A stretch of 64,000 bases of DNA, taken from positions 434,001 to 498,000 of the forward strand of contig CM082595.2 in NCBI GenBank assembly GCA_040954595.2. The letters run 5' to 3'. This document shows, one piece after another, positions 52,501 through 63,884 of this stretch; the stretch's first letter is position 1, and each line of letters begins with the position of its first letter. Under the pieces are notes generated by a model that was given only the letters and a program-made list of their open reading frames with translations, was not told the DNA's origin and made no database searches. The translations under genes and the position numbers were made by a program. The stretch is from Balanoglossus misakiensis (taxonomy: Eukaryota; Hemichordata).

Positions 52501-52740
52501 GGAATAGCATTTATGATCTCAAATAATCGTGGAGAGTCACAGGAAGAACTCTTGGAAATGTGCAGAAACTTTCTGACTTTGAACAGATGATCTTTGTAAC
52601 CACAACACTGTTGATTAAACCTGTGGTATCTTTAAACATTTCTGTCTTTCAGGTGGGTTATCTTTAACGACAGAAAAGTTGCTGCGTCTGAAAACCCTCC
52701 AAAAGATTTGGCGTATCTCTATGTCTACCAGAGAGTGTGA
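46566..52740 (+). CDS. USP5: USP5/isopeptidase T, polyubiquitin-recycling deubiquitinase
   Basis: Twenty-one coding exons give 800 aa (human 835-858): 46566-46670, 47145-47270, 47424-47484, 47572-47693, 47870-47964, 48140-48375, 48590-48684, 48867-49006, 49166-49222, 49374-49445, 49782-49860, 49957-50079, 50211-50364, 50495-50675, 50823-50911, 51120-51227, 51428-51571, 51752-51882, 52087-52198, 52392-52476 and 52653-52740. Domains: N-terminal variant UBP finger, ZnF-UBP (about 170-270; Cys191/Cys194 in CEMCD, then [13 protein letters not shown]), catalytic USP fold with Cys328 in LGNSCYMNS and His762 in SCGHYVCH, and two UBA domains (about 620-655 and 682-722; [26 protein letters not shown]) inserted in the catalytic domain as in human. 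The ZnF binds the free C-terminal GG of unanchored ubiquitin chains, which the enzyme takes apart to monomers. One gene here would represent the ancestor of vertebrate USP5 and USP13. PolyA signal at 53523. Confidence 0.97.
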
Positions 52741-53522
52741 ACATCACAACGGGAGAAAAGACTATGGTGTGGAATCTGACATTGATGTCAACCATTCCTA
52801 TATTGTGGAGATTCCAGTCGATGTAAAATGGATTTGACATTTTCCCATTCAAAAATCTTCAAAATGTTTTTTTTTTTAATTGTGGGATAACATACCACAT
52901 GGTTGAAGTGGGATTGATGTTAACTTCTTGAAAAATTGCAAATATTAATGTGTAATTCACTTGTGTAAAATTAATTTTATGTATGAGCATGTGCACAAAC
53001 TCTTGTGTAACTTTGTCTTTAAAATTCTCTGTAAAATGTAATAATTTAGTAAATATCAGAGGGTCATTTTCAACTTTTTGGCATTATGTAATGCAACGTA
53101 CAATGTGTCAACGGTATTTTAAATTTGGTTATACATGAATCATCCCTCAGAATCAGAAATTTCTCTGTAGAATTTTGTCTTTTGAAAATGATGAGAGGAT
53201 TTATGTAGCTCGAATAAGTGATTTGAGTCTTGGACTAAGTATTATCTTATGAATTCTCCAAAAGAAACATTGGAATTATAGTCATGGCTTTGAAAGCGGA
53301 TTTCTGATAGGTTGAGTAATACCCAGATGAATATAGTTTACTGTGTTTTAGCCAATTAAATTGAATTATGCTACCTCTTGTATTTATTAGATGTACAAGG
53401 TACATCTTAGCCAGGGGTAGTAAAACAACAGAAGACAAAATGTATTTGCGTATAGGTTTAATCTCTTGTGATAGAGAAAGCAGCCTTTCTTTTCAAATTG
53501 CTGACAATTTTTTTGTAAACTC

Positions 53523-53528
53523 AATAAA
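53523..53528 (+). terminator. USP5 polyadenylation signal (AATAAA)
   Basis: The tandem AATAAATAAAT run about 785 bp after the USP5 stop is the best plus-strand signal. The 52741-53522 stretch is then the 3' UTR. The convergent EXOC8 stop is only about 320 bp further on, so the two 3' ends lie very close or overlap. Confidence 0.65.
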
Positions 53529-53848
53529 TAAATACAGTTCAGGAATAACTGCATCTATTGTCTATCTTATCAATTTACTGTCAATCATCATATGATATCC
53601 GTGGCCATGAAACTGTGGAGTTGACAACCTTTCTAAAAGATTAAGCTCCAGCACCTTGAATATTCTTGTGTGGCACGGGCACATCGTTGGAAAGCAAATG
53701 AAAACTTGAATACCAATGGCAGACTTGTGGACTTTGTTGACCTCTGCTTACATCACTTGACCTAAAAGGTTCGAACACGTGCTTCCGGAAATTGCACAAT
53801 ATTTATGCATGTGTACATTGACAGCTGTCGTCATTCCATTGAAATGAT

Positions 53849-56800
53849 TCAAATGAGAACACCAAGAGATTCCACTTTTGAGTTAATTTTCTTCTGTTCC
53901 TCATAGAGCTTACTAAACGGTTTAACTTGATGGCCAATCACTTCCTGCAAAGAACAAAATTAACCTATTAGCACGAAAAAAGAACACACCCACCCTTGCT
54001 TTAAATATGAGGTCAGGCAAATATTCTCCCCACAGTTTTTTTAATGGCCTCGTGCCACAACAACGTATTCCTTTTGTTGGAAACAGTTGAGTAAAGCACT
54101 TTAGTTTTGAATGTGGACATACCTTAGATTTATTTTCTGTGAGTGGTATGATCGTTTGGAACATGAAGTCGACGTTTTTCAGTATGAACTCCCTCTCTTG
54201 CATGTAGTTTTCATTGGTTGCAAATGATGCCAGTATATCGATGTACTGCCTGAGGACTTCATTCAGACTATCAACTGTGTTGTAATAGAGCTACAGAGAG
54301 AAAGATTTGAAATGCATAAGTGTAACCTTGTCTTTAAAATTCTGCTTAGTAGCCAAGCTATGATGATATCATTGCAAGGTATCTATACAATTCACATCAA
54401 TGAGACAGGTTCATTGTATGTCTTACCTCAGGCATGTACAATGTCATTAAATTGTTCAGGAAATTCATGTATGATTTGGCGAACGAAATGGTCCCTGACG
54501 AGAGACTGACCCAGCATTTATCTGTAAGGACAAATGAAAGTAAACCATTTAATAGCTGTGATAAATATTACTGATACACATAAGTTATGTTGAAAATGAC
54601 TGAGAATTGCTTCAGACTTGCTTGAGAAATCTTTGGATCAGCACAAAGCCACCAGGCTTACCGTGAATTTGTGAATTAAAGTTATGAATTCCATATTGCA
54701 CCATTTTCTGAGCCAACTGCGACGCCGCCTGGGAGTTCTGCATATTTGTTGGCCGCCATTTTTCATCCTGTTCATTAAAACAAAATAGAGATTTAAACTC
54801 TTCACTGTCATGTCTTGCTATCCACATTCTCTTTGTGATTGCTTTTTGTAAGAATGTTCAAAGGTACTTTGAACTACACAAGAGTTTGACAAGTATGTAA
54901 TGATTACAATCACACAAGATCCTGAGTAAGACATCAACTGTTCACTGACCTGTGTTCTATGTTTGACAGCTTCCATCAACTGATCTTTATTGTGTTTGAT
55001 AGTATCACGAATTCCTTTGAGTAACAGACTGTCTAGTGCAAAGGACAGGTCCAAACCAATACTACACACCTGAGGGGAGGGAAGTAAAAGTTTAGGTCAT
55101 CATCGAAACCTCAAATTAGTGCTGTATACTCGATTGGCTTATCGATGTCAAACTTATCCAAGTATACCAGCCAAGTGGTGAAGTCACTATGAATTCTTAA
55201 TTCTCAATTTTTCAGCCTACCTTTTGGCAATGTCTTCTAGCTATGTTGATACATTCGGCCACTGTGTCTAGACTTGACTTGCTGGCAAATGCTTGGTTGG
55301 AGAAATGCCCAACAAATGTCTGCAGTTCTTGCTTGGTCCAGACTACAAATGCTGCGGGAGATGTATGTTGCCATGTTACTGTATTTCTTGACCATGTATA
55401 ACGCATCACACCATTGGATAATACTTCTCGTGTGATAGTCAAAGAACATTTATAACCAAATCAGCACTCTTGTCATATAATTGAGGTTGTGTTGACTTGT
55501 GGTTGAGTTGAACATGTAACGTATGGCTACAGAGAGGTTCTTACTCACCTGAGAAGCAACCTGTATTGTTTGCAAATGCTTTCTGGAATTCTTTGCCAGT
55601 TTCTATCAGATGAGTAAAGAATATGCTGCAGAGTTTGTTTGTGTAGACGCTTGTAGCCCCCTCTATCTTCAGTTTGCGTACAGCCAGTTTGATGGCTGCT
55701 GTTCTGTGCTTCAGAAACATGTCACATGCCTGAAAGTAGAATGAGATGTTTACTAACAACTGTTGTTGTCTTCTTTGTTTCTATTTGATAGAGAAATGTT
55801 TCATTGGGGAAGTAATACTCACTGTTGTGTGTTTACCCAGCCTGATCAACTGCATGACAGCTCTCCTTGTGATTCCCGGCCCACCTCGCAGAGATCGGTC
55901 AGCTGTCACTTCCATTTCTTGAATTAACACTTCAGTGAGTTGTTTGACTCGGTGATCTAACCTTGCCCTGAAATACAGATCAGATGTGATTCAATTCTTG
56001 TACAATGGTATTCAAGTAACATGTCTTTCAGCAACCAGAAAGAAATGTTTTGTGCTTAGAGTTACACTGACCTAAATTCTTTCAATGCCGATGATGATGG
56101 GATGGTCCTGATGTGATCGTTAGCTGTGGGAATAGAAAGAAGTTTCTTAACTTCAATGTAAAACACATGAACTATTCAGCTATCTAACAACATAAGTATT
56201 TCACTGTATCACTCGTATTACTACATAATGTGGTGTCTGATATTAGTTCAAACAGTTAAGCATTCATGCCAGCATCAATGTACTCTCAACTTACTTTTCT
56301 CAACGAGATCCACAGCGCCTTCAAAGTCCCTTTGAGCAATGCATACATCCAAATCCTCGGGCAACTCCAGCAACCAATCAGCTTGCAGTGGGTTGGTGTC
56401 AGAGGGAGTACTGTATGAAATGCCACCTTCATAAAATGCTGTTGAACAAAATTGTGTGGGATTTATGTACAACTTTTATTGTGCGATAGTCTGTAACTAT
56501 TTCCAAAATTTGTCATGTTCATCAACCATCTCTTTGGACACTTTCTATATACAAACATTTCACAGGCAACTTACGATTTGATTTGTCTAAGATATCACTA
56601 AATGACCCTTCTAACATGGTATCTTTCTTATGACCGGAACTGGAAGATGCTGCTTTCAATTTCTTGGTCCTTTCCAGGGCTTCCAACCACTCCCGCTGTG
56701 ATGTACAAACATTAAATCTGACATATCAGTAAGTTCTCCCCGCAAGTATGAATGGATGCATAAGGATTCAAAGTTGTAGACTCCTGAACTTCCACTTAAG

Positions 56801-58652
56801 TGAAACTCTTGAAAACATTTTAAATGGTGACAATTCATACCTTGGTTTTTGGACCATTACACTGGTACATATGTTGATCTGGGAACATTAAAATCTTGAA
56901 TGCATTTTTCACAGCTGTCATTAAAGAAACAAAAAAGAAATGTACTTGAAGGACAAATTATAGACAAACTAAACTGTGCTATTAAGCTCTAAAACCTCAC
57001 ATAATACACGTCATAAAACTTCCCATCAAACCAATGAATAATGTCAGTACTTACGTCCAATGTCCCTAGCATTCACCACAGCTAAGTTGTCTAACTCAAA
57101 CAAGGACAGGAATTTATATTGTAGAGGTCCTCTCCTGTTTGAAAAGATTAGATGTTCTTATTTACAAGCAATTTTCAAAGCTGACAAGATGTGGGGATGG
57201 ATGGATGTTCAACTGAGGTGGTGACTTACCTGTTTGGTATGTAGGTTGTTATCATGAGACTATCATTAAGTAGGAAAGCGTGGACGGTCTTGATTTCCAT
57301 GAAGTTATCAGTGTCCAGTTCTTTCAAGTCACCTTCATGGACTAAATAGCGTCCTGGTACTTCTGTTATACTCTGTAAACAGTGTAGAGAATATACATGT
57401 GTGGTCATTGAGGACATCATACTGTCAAATTTGCAAAGAAAGAAAGAATATTGCAGCAACATGCCAAGGGAACTTACCGTCAATCCTTCAACTTTTTCCA
57501 GAAGTGATGTCAATGTTTTCTTCTTTTCATCTTTTTCCTTTTTACTTGCGTCATCGGACTGTCCATCGTCTGTACAATGAAATATAAAGATCCAGGTTTA
57601 CCATAGAAAACAATGGGTATTGAGGTATTGATTGAACCATAGTGTTGAACGGGTTAAGAAAGTTCTGATACTGAGATGACTTCTAATACATACCTGAGGC
57701 TGCTGTTATTGACATGTCCAGGAACTGACCGACTAATGTTTTCTGTTCTGTCAGAATGTGACTCAGCTGGTACATCTCACTTTCTAATACTGGGTACAGT
57801 TCTGTTAAGGTACTATTTCAGGACTAATAATAAGTAATTGCACTCAGACAGCTCTAGTTGTCTGGTGAACCATTGAAAACCAACACTGTTGAATAAACTG
57901 GGGACTTCACGAGTTGGCAATGGATTGATCTTATTAGACCATGGGATCAATGATGGAAGAATTCAAGAAATCAGTGAACAATCAATATTTCATGAAGGAT
58001 ACATGAGATTTCCTTGGCTGTCTCGATGAACTGAGTATAATTCTTGTAGACATTTTTCTTCATGGCCACAGCCGTCTCATCGTTGAGATTTTGAACTCGT
58101 CTGCGATGCTCCAACAAGTCCTTGTGGCCATCACCACCAGAGCTGATGTCACGCACATCTGAATAATGACAGAACAGTCATTACAAAATGTTGATCAACT
58201 CCATCATACAGATCAAGTCTGTTGAGGGCTGGCCCTCCCACTTTTGTGTCCTTTTCAACCAAAACAAACATCTTGTGATCGACGGCAAGACACTTAATAT
58301 CTGGCACTTCTGGTTTAACGCCTGCCTTGGGTATGTGTGTTTTAAGGTACGGATACATCTTTACAACAAAACTGTGATACTAGCATCGCAATCACGGTGT
58401 TTGAACTGTGGATAAATATTACATTTCAATCGGTGGATCTGTTGTGAAATTGACAGGTCAAGGGTGGACAGGGGAATCTTATTTCAACAACTGCTAAATC
58501 CACAATGAAGAAGGTCACTGTCCAGCCGTAAGAAACATGATTCAGTTCGAGATGATTTCTTGGTATAAGGAAAGTTAGATCGTCCAATACTCACATTTAT
58601 CGGCATCAAAATAAGGATTTGAGAGCTGATGCTTGAGATTTGATTGTGCCAT
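53849..58652 (-). CDS. EXOC8: Exocyst complex component 8 (EXO84)
   Basis: Eighteen coding exons on the minus strand give 685 aa (human 725): 58652-58595, 58158-58003, 57789-57694, 57569-57478, 57372-57230, 57134-57055, 56914-56841, 56695-56575, 56438-56295, 56123-56072, 55967-55823, 55729-55549, 55351-55221, 55069-54950, 54767-54662, 54521-54427, 54290-54123 and 53944-53849. The N-terminal Vps51/Exo84 helix has KKNVYKNYTQFIETAKEIS and LESEMYQLSHIL. A PH domain (about 138-255; GRYLVHEGDLKEL, FLLNDSLMITTYIPNR) follows; in vertebrates it binds RalA. The C-terminal Exo84 helical bundle starts near WLLELPEDLDVCIAQRDFEG (about 294). Role: tethering of secretory vesicles to the plasma membrane. Human EXOC8 is a single-exon gene, unlike this one. 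The start ATG precedes a short 58-nt coding exon. Confidence 0.95.
57594..57656. mobile_element. MITE-like repeat fragment in an EXOC8 intron
   Basis: GGTTTACCATAGAAAACAATGG ... TTGAACCATAGTGTTGAACGGGTTAA matches the right half of the TTAA-ended family. The left end is lost. Confidence 0.6.
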
Positions 58653-61600
58653 CTTTGAAATGACGCCCTCAGTGTTCTCTTTTCTGAAAACCTCGTTCGA
58701 CAATTTTGTCTATTTGATATATTTACCGGATATTTTTGTATGATTTTCTGCACTTGGTGTCAGATCTAAATAATTAAGACAAGAATATACAAAATTTGTA
58801 TGCGTTAATACATAATAACTCTGTTTGTGGCGATATAGTATGCGTTATAAAAACATTGCATTGTTACAATTTTAATGTCATGTCTGTTTCCGGCAGAGTG
58901 TACTTCCGTATTTATCAATGTTTAAAGTGAGTCTTGTTTTGTTGCCGTATCTAGAGAGTGGATCTACAGGTATCAGTTTGCTTCCGATTCCAAACACTGC
59001 ACCCAGGAAGTCAGTTTGTGTCTGAACACACGAAATCAAGTGGTTGTTATATCTAGAGGTAAGCAATGAAAAGGTATTGTGAAATGTACATCACAACCAT
59101 TAACCATGGGAGCACATATAAACTTTCCTCGTAACAATGTGTAGATCTCGACACGAGGCTGGTATGGATCGAATCGTCCCTTGACTAAATCGCACGTTCG
59201 GACAGACACGTTAGCCACCGGAAACGACCCATTGTTCGCCAGTGTAACGGACAAATGATCGATGTGTGGGGCATTTTACCAAGTGATAATGGGATACCGA
59301 TTGTCAGAATATGAATTATAATGTATCAAATTTGTGTTCTGTAATGATTATCACAGGGATTGCATTTGTAGGGTTTCTGTTGATAATATTGATGTGACTT
59401 TTCAATGTCAGCAAAAATAGTGATTCTTTTTTATTTGCTGTTAGTGAATATTTTCCCAACTTCGGTTTTTTTGTTGGCATTCTCCTCTTATTCCAATCGA
59501 CGCGATGGGAAGATGATCATCTTGTCAGATTTCCACATTTCTCGCAGCTTATCACACCATTGTTTAAATATATAAATCATCTTTCAATAGGCATTCCTAA
59601 GTATTCCTTGATTAGATTATATTTCCCAGAATTGAATAATGACAGTGCTGATGTTTTTAAGTTTGCCGTTCGATTTCAATCTAACATACTTTATGTCTAA
59701 TCATGATCAGAAAGTGCCCTGGGAAAAACTCCAACCCTGGTTTTTCTTCTCATACCCTTTTATTTTTCATGCATAAATTAGCAGGGAAGCCAGTACAAGA
59801 AAAGATGACTTACATGCATACTACATTCACTAGTGACCGTGCTTATACTGAATTATTAGCAGAAAATTACTGCATAATGTTGTTTTCGCTATTAAAATAA
59901 TATTTAATACATTTCAATTGTCTTGGCTATTTTAGATATTCTAGGTTTTTGTTAATTTTATCTGGCTTCACATATTCTTTTAGTTAAAATTTTTTTAAAT
60001 GACTTTATAGGTTTTTAATTTATGCTGTAGTTACTCCAAGTTTTAATTTTTACTTTGGTATTTATCAAATGATAATATTTCTAGATGATTAAGATCTAGC
60101 ACAATATGTCATCACTACCCTTTGTCACATCACTTCCTGTGTCATTGAAAAGACTGCAAGACACACAATAGTAAATGGCCATTACATTGCACAAAGGAAA
60201 GGATTAATACTGATGATGAGATGAAAGACCTTTCGTGGGGTTACTCTGTATAAAGGTCCATTATTGCTTGAAAACAATGGCCACACCATGGTGGTGAAAG
60301 GGTTGAATTCAAATTATTCTTTCAACTTTCAACATTACAGCTGGACATTTGTGCTGATGGTTTTATTAGAAATTGGATGATAATTAGAAAATCAAATTAG
60401 TACACTGCAATTAGGAGACTCTATGGTTCTTTTTGGACACAGTAAACGCTTGTGTCAAAAACTGCTTGGACATTTGTTTGACCCTGATCCAGGCATGAAT
60501 TTGACCATCTGTCTGAAGATACCATATTGTCATTCTCTGTTTTTCTTCTTTCAACAGCTTTCAAATCAGTTGGATGACTTGTACAGCTACAAGATGACAG
60601 CTCGATTTACGATGGCCCTGACAAATCTGAGCTGAGCATCAAAAAACATCGCTTGATGCCGGACATAGCCCTACACAACTGAACGCAACATTGCATCGTA
60701 CTCTCACGTGGGAACCGGTGCATGTGAGTCTATAAGGGTTGCATAATTTGTGAGATGGCTTTGAAGACCAAATATATTGAGAACATGCTATGTAGAAAGT
60801 AAGGAAGTCTAAACATTTCACCTTGTTTTCCTGTTTCAATCCCACCTAGAAACTACAACCGAGTCACCTCTTTGCATGTTTTATATAAGCACACACGGAG
60901 CCAGTCAATGCATGCCAGTCTTGTGGTAGTGTCTTGAGAACTTTTGGTTGTCACAGCAACAAATGAGAACTATCTTTGGTGTCCTCTCAAGTAGTCATTA
61001 CACTTGAGTAGAATCTACTCCAAAATAATTTGCCAGGAACCTGCGGATTATTGTCTTATGAAGTGACCACAGAAAATTGTAGATGGCTAAAAGGTTAAAA
61101 AGTGAAAAAAATTCTCATTTTCTGCTGTGACAATCACTGGTTACTAATGTGTATGTTAATTACTGTAGATGGCTGTATTTGTGTCAGTGGTATTTTAGAA
61201 AATGAAGTAAACATTCAAACAAAAGTTACCCTCTTGTAAGTTCATTCATCAGATGAGTTTGTTTGTGGCATCAGTGAAAATTCTGAATTGTTGGTGTCGG
61301 GAGAGTGGTGTCATTTTACTTGTAGGAATAACAAATAGAATAGAATACAGCATGTTGATAGTCAATGACATCACTGAAGCACTTAGAAGTTGTTATGGTG
61401 TGTAGTGGGTTTGATGTGTAGAAAGTGTTCATTATGAACAGTTTGCTGATTTTGATAAGTTTGTGACAAACAGCTTTTACTGCATTCTGTCACCAATATC
61501 ATAAGCATACCCTGCAATAGACTGGATAACCTGTCACTCGAGGGAGCTCGCTGTTTTCCCCCCTCCCCTCACCCATCTTGGGAGCGCCCTAGAGTGCCAG

Positions 61601-61664
61601 GTTTTCCAGCCAAACCATGTAATGACCAATGTGGTATCTCGACATTATTTGCAGACAATCAGAC
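58653..61664. other. 3-kb divergent spacer between EXOC8 (-) and KLHL17 (+)
   Basis: Both 5' ends face into this stretch. Two overlapping minus-strand frames at 58878-59254 (62 and 72 codons) resemble no family. A decayed copy of the MITE-like repeat lies at about 60246-60306 (ends CCATGGTGGTGAAAGGGTTGAA). TTATTTGCAG just before 61655 is a splice acceptor, so KLHL17 has at least one upstream non-coding exon in this spacer. A 61550-61600 block rich in C (CCCCCCTCCCCTCACCC) is present. No other gene is seen. Confidence 0.55.
60246..60306. mobile_element. MITE-like repeat fragment
   Basis: It contains AAAGGTCCA, GAAAACAATGG and CCATGGTGGTGAAAGGGTTGAA, the right-hand part of the TTAA-ended family, with the terminal TTAA mutated. 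Confidence 0.55.
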
Positions 61665-63884
61665 ATGGAGTCCGTGAAATCACTAAGAAGCAGTCCCAAC
61701 ACGACCTCAGCCAGGCATTTGTTTGAGTGCCTGACTCATCGATCCACCACTCATTGTCAAGATGCCTTTGTAGCGATGAATCGCATGAGGCAGCGAGGAG
61801 TTCTGTGTGACATCACTCTGAGAGTCGGCAACAGTACAATCACCGCGCACAAACTGGTGTTGGCATCGTGTAGTCCATATTTCCAAGCGATGTTCACCAG
61901 TATGTATGACTTACAGCAATGATGGATTTGAACAGGATCACAACAAGTGCATACTGGGTGTACTTTTTGCCTACTGATACTCAACTGCTTCATCATCTGG
62001 AAAGGAAAATAGTTCACCAAGTTTTGTATAAATGCTCAATTGATCAAAAGTTTGGATTACTTTTCACTGAATGTATACCAGTGTCTTCTCTGAAGCAAGC
62101 ATCTATCCAGGGTATTTTGAAAACATTATTTGACGTAATTTTTATTCAAGTTTACTTTTGTTTCCAGGCGATATGACAGAATGCCGGCAAGAAGAGATCA
62201 CCATGCATGATGTTGATTGTCAAGCTTTGGAACTGCTAGTCCAGTTTGCATACACATCAGAAGTGACAGTCACTGAGAAAAATGTACAAGTGAGTAAAGG
62301 CAGTTAGGTTATGAAAATCATTTTTCAATGGTGATCTGAGCACTAGAATGAAAAACTAGATGTAAAACAAGCAAATTTACTGTGTTTTGAAACATCTCAT
62401 TTTATTTCCCCACAGACCTTGTTACCTGCTGCAAGTCTATTGCAGTTACACACAGTACGTGATGCGTGCTGCAACTTTCTGATGGGACAGCTTGATCCAA
62501 CCAACTGCCTTGGGATACGCCGGTTTGCGGACACCCATGGTTGCTATGAGTTACAGCAGATCTCGCACAAGTTTGCGTTGTTGAATTTCACTGAAGTGGC
62601 TGCCTCTGAGGAATACATTCAACTTCCGAAACAAGAGGTAAAAATCTGTGATCTAAAACATTTCAAGAGATATTCACCTTTATTGATTTCAACTCTCTGT
62701 TATCTTTGCATGTATGTCATCTCTGTTATGCAAATGTTATTAATTGATTGTCTAATTCTGTTCTTAGATAATAGATCTGATTGGAAGTGACCAATTGAAT
62801 GTATCCAGCGAGGAAGTTGTCTTTCGAGCTGTCATTGCTTGGATTTCACATGACGTCACCTCAAGGGGCCAGTACACATCTCAGGTCAGTGATGATTACA
62901 GAAAACCACTATGAATTTAACAGATTGTTTGTTTTGAGATATGGGTAAATGGTCATTTCGAGTCGTGATTAAAATGGAACTCAGTTCTTTCTTGTAATTT
63001 CTTTCCAAAGCTTCTAAATTTTGTAAGACTACCACAACTCTCCAAGGAATTCCTAATGAACCAAGTGGAAAGTAACAACATTGTCCGGAATTGTCCTGAG
63101 TGTAAAGATTTCCTGATAGAAGCCATGAAGTATCTTCTGTGTCCGGAACAACGTGCAATATTACAATCACCAAGGACCATGGAGAGACGACCAGAAGGAT
63201 TAACACCCATGCTTTTCTCAATTGGTTAGTGTGTGTTTAACCCTTTCACCACTTTGGTTTGGTCCAAATCCATTGTTTTCTATGGTAACTTTAGACATCT
63301 ATAGAGAGCAGAAAATGATCTAGACCCTTTATATTACAGGTGGTGGTAGTTTATTTGCAATACACAGTGAATGTGAGTGTTTCGATGCAGCAAAAGACAA
63401 ATGGACTCCCATCGCATCCATGACAACAAGGAGAGCAAGACTTGGTGTTGGTGTCATTGCTGGTCTCATCTATGCCGTCGGAGGGTAGGTCTTATCCCTT
63501 TCACCGCTATGGTTCAGTCCAAAGCCATTGTTTCCCATGGTATAGTTGGACTTTTGAAGTGGGAACTGGGGGTGAACAGGTTAAACTAACATGAGCTTCA
63601 AATGTAATCTCCCCTTTACTCTTCCAGCTATGACGGTACTAATGATTTGGCATCAGTTGAAGTGTTTTCATCATATACCAACACATGGTCCCCAGTTGAA
63701 CCGTTAGGAACTCGTCGTAGCTGTGTCGGTGTGGGTGTCCTCAATGGATTGTTATATGCCATAGGTGGTTATGATGGTGCTTCATGTCTCAATAACTGTG
63801 AGAGATACGATCCGCTAACAAACACTTGGACGTCTATAGCACCAATGACTATCAGGAGAAGATATGTGAGAGTTGGAGTGGCTG
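61665..63884 (+). CDS. KLHL17: KLHL17-like BTB-BACK-kelch protein (3' end beyond window)
   Basis: Seven coding exons are present: 61665-61899, 62168-62289, 62416-62637, 62768-62884, 63011-63224, 63340-63484 and 63628-63884. They cover the first 437 codons; the last kelch repeats lie past the window edge. The start was chosen because an upstream acceptor at 61654 leaves 61665 as the first ATG of the exon. BTB domain (about 35-140; [30 protein letters not shown]), BACK domain (about 145-245; [27 protein letters not shown]) and kelch repeats from about 297 ([48 protein letters not shown]) are seen. The SLFAIH-type first blade favours KLHL17 over KLHL18 and KLHL20. BTB-kelch proteins mostly serve as CUL3 ubiquitin-ligase substrate adaptors; vertebrate KLHL17 (actinfilin) binds actin at synapses. 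Confidence 0.9.
63237..63300. mobile_element. MITE-like repeat fragment in KLHL17 intron 5
   Basis: TTAACCCTTTCACCACTTTGG, then TTTGGTCCAAATCCATTG and TTTCTATGGTAACTTTAGA: the left half of the family, well preserved. The right terminal repeat is not visible. Confidence 0.7.
63493..63585. mobile_element. MITE-like repeat copy in KLHL17 intron 6
   Basis: It runs from TATCCCTTTCACCGCTATGG through CCAAAGCCATTGTTTCCCATGG to GGGAACTGGGGGTGAACAGGTTAA, close to full length with both terminal repeats recognisable. It lies about 190 bp from the copy in the previous intron, in the same orientation. Confidence 0.7.

Noticed and set aside
58878-59254. Two overlapping minus-strand frames upstream of EXOC8
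   Set aside because: They overlap in different frames, lack family resemblance and could be 5'-UTR or spacer sequence.
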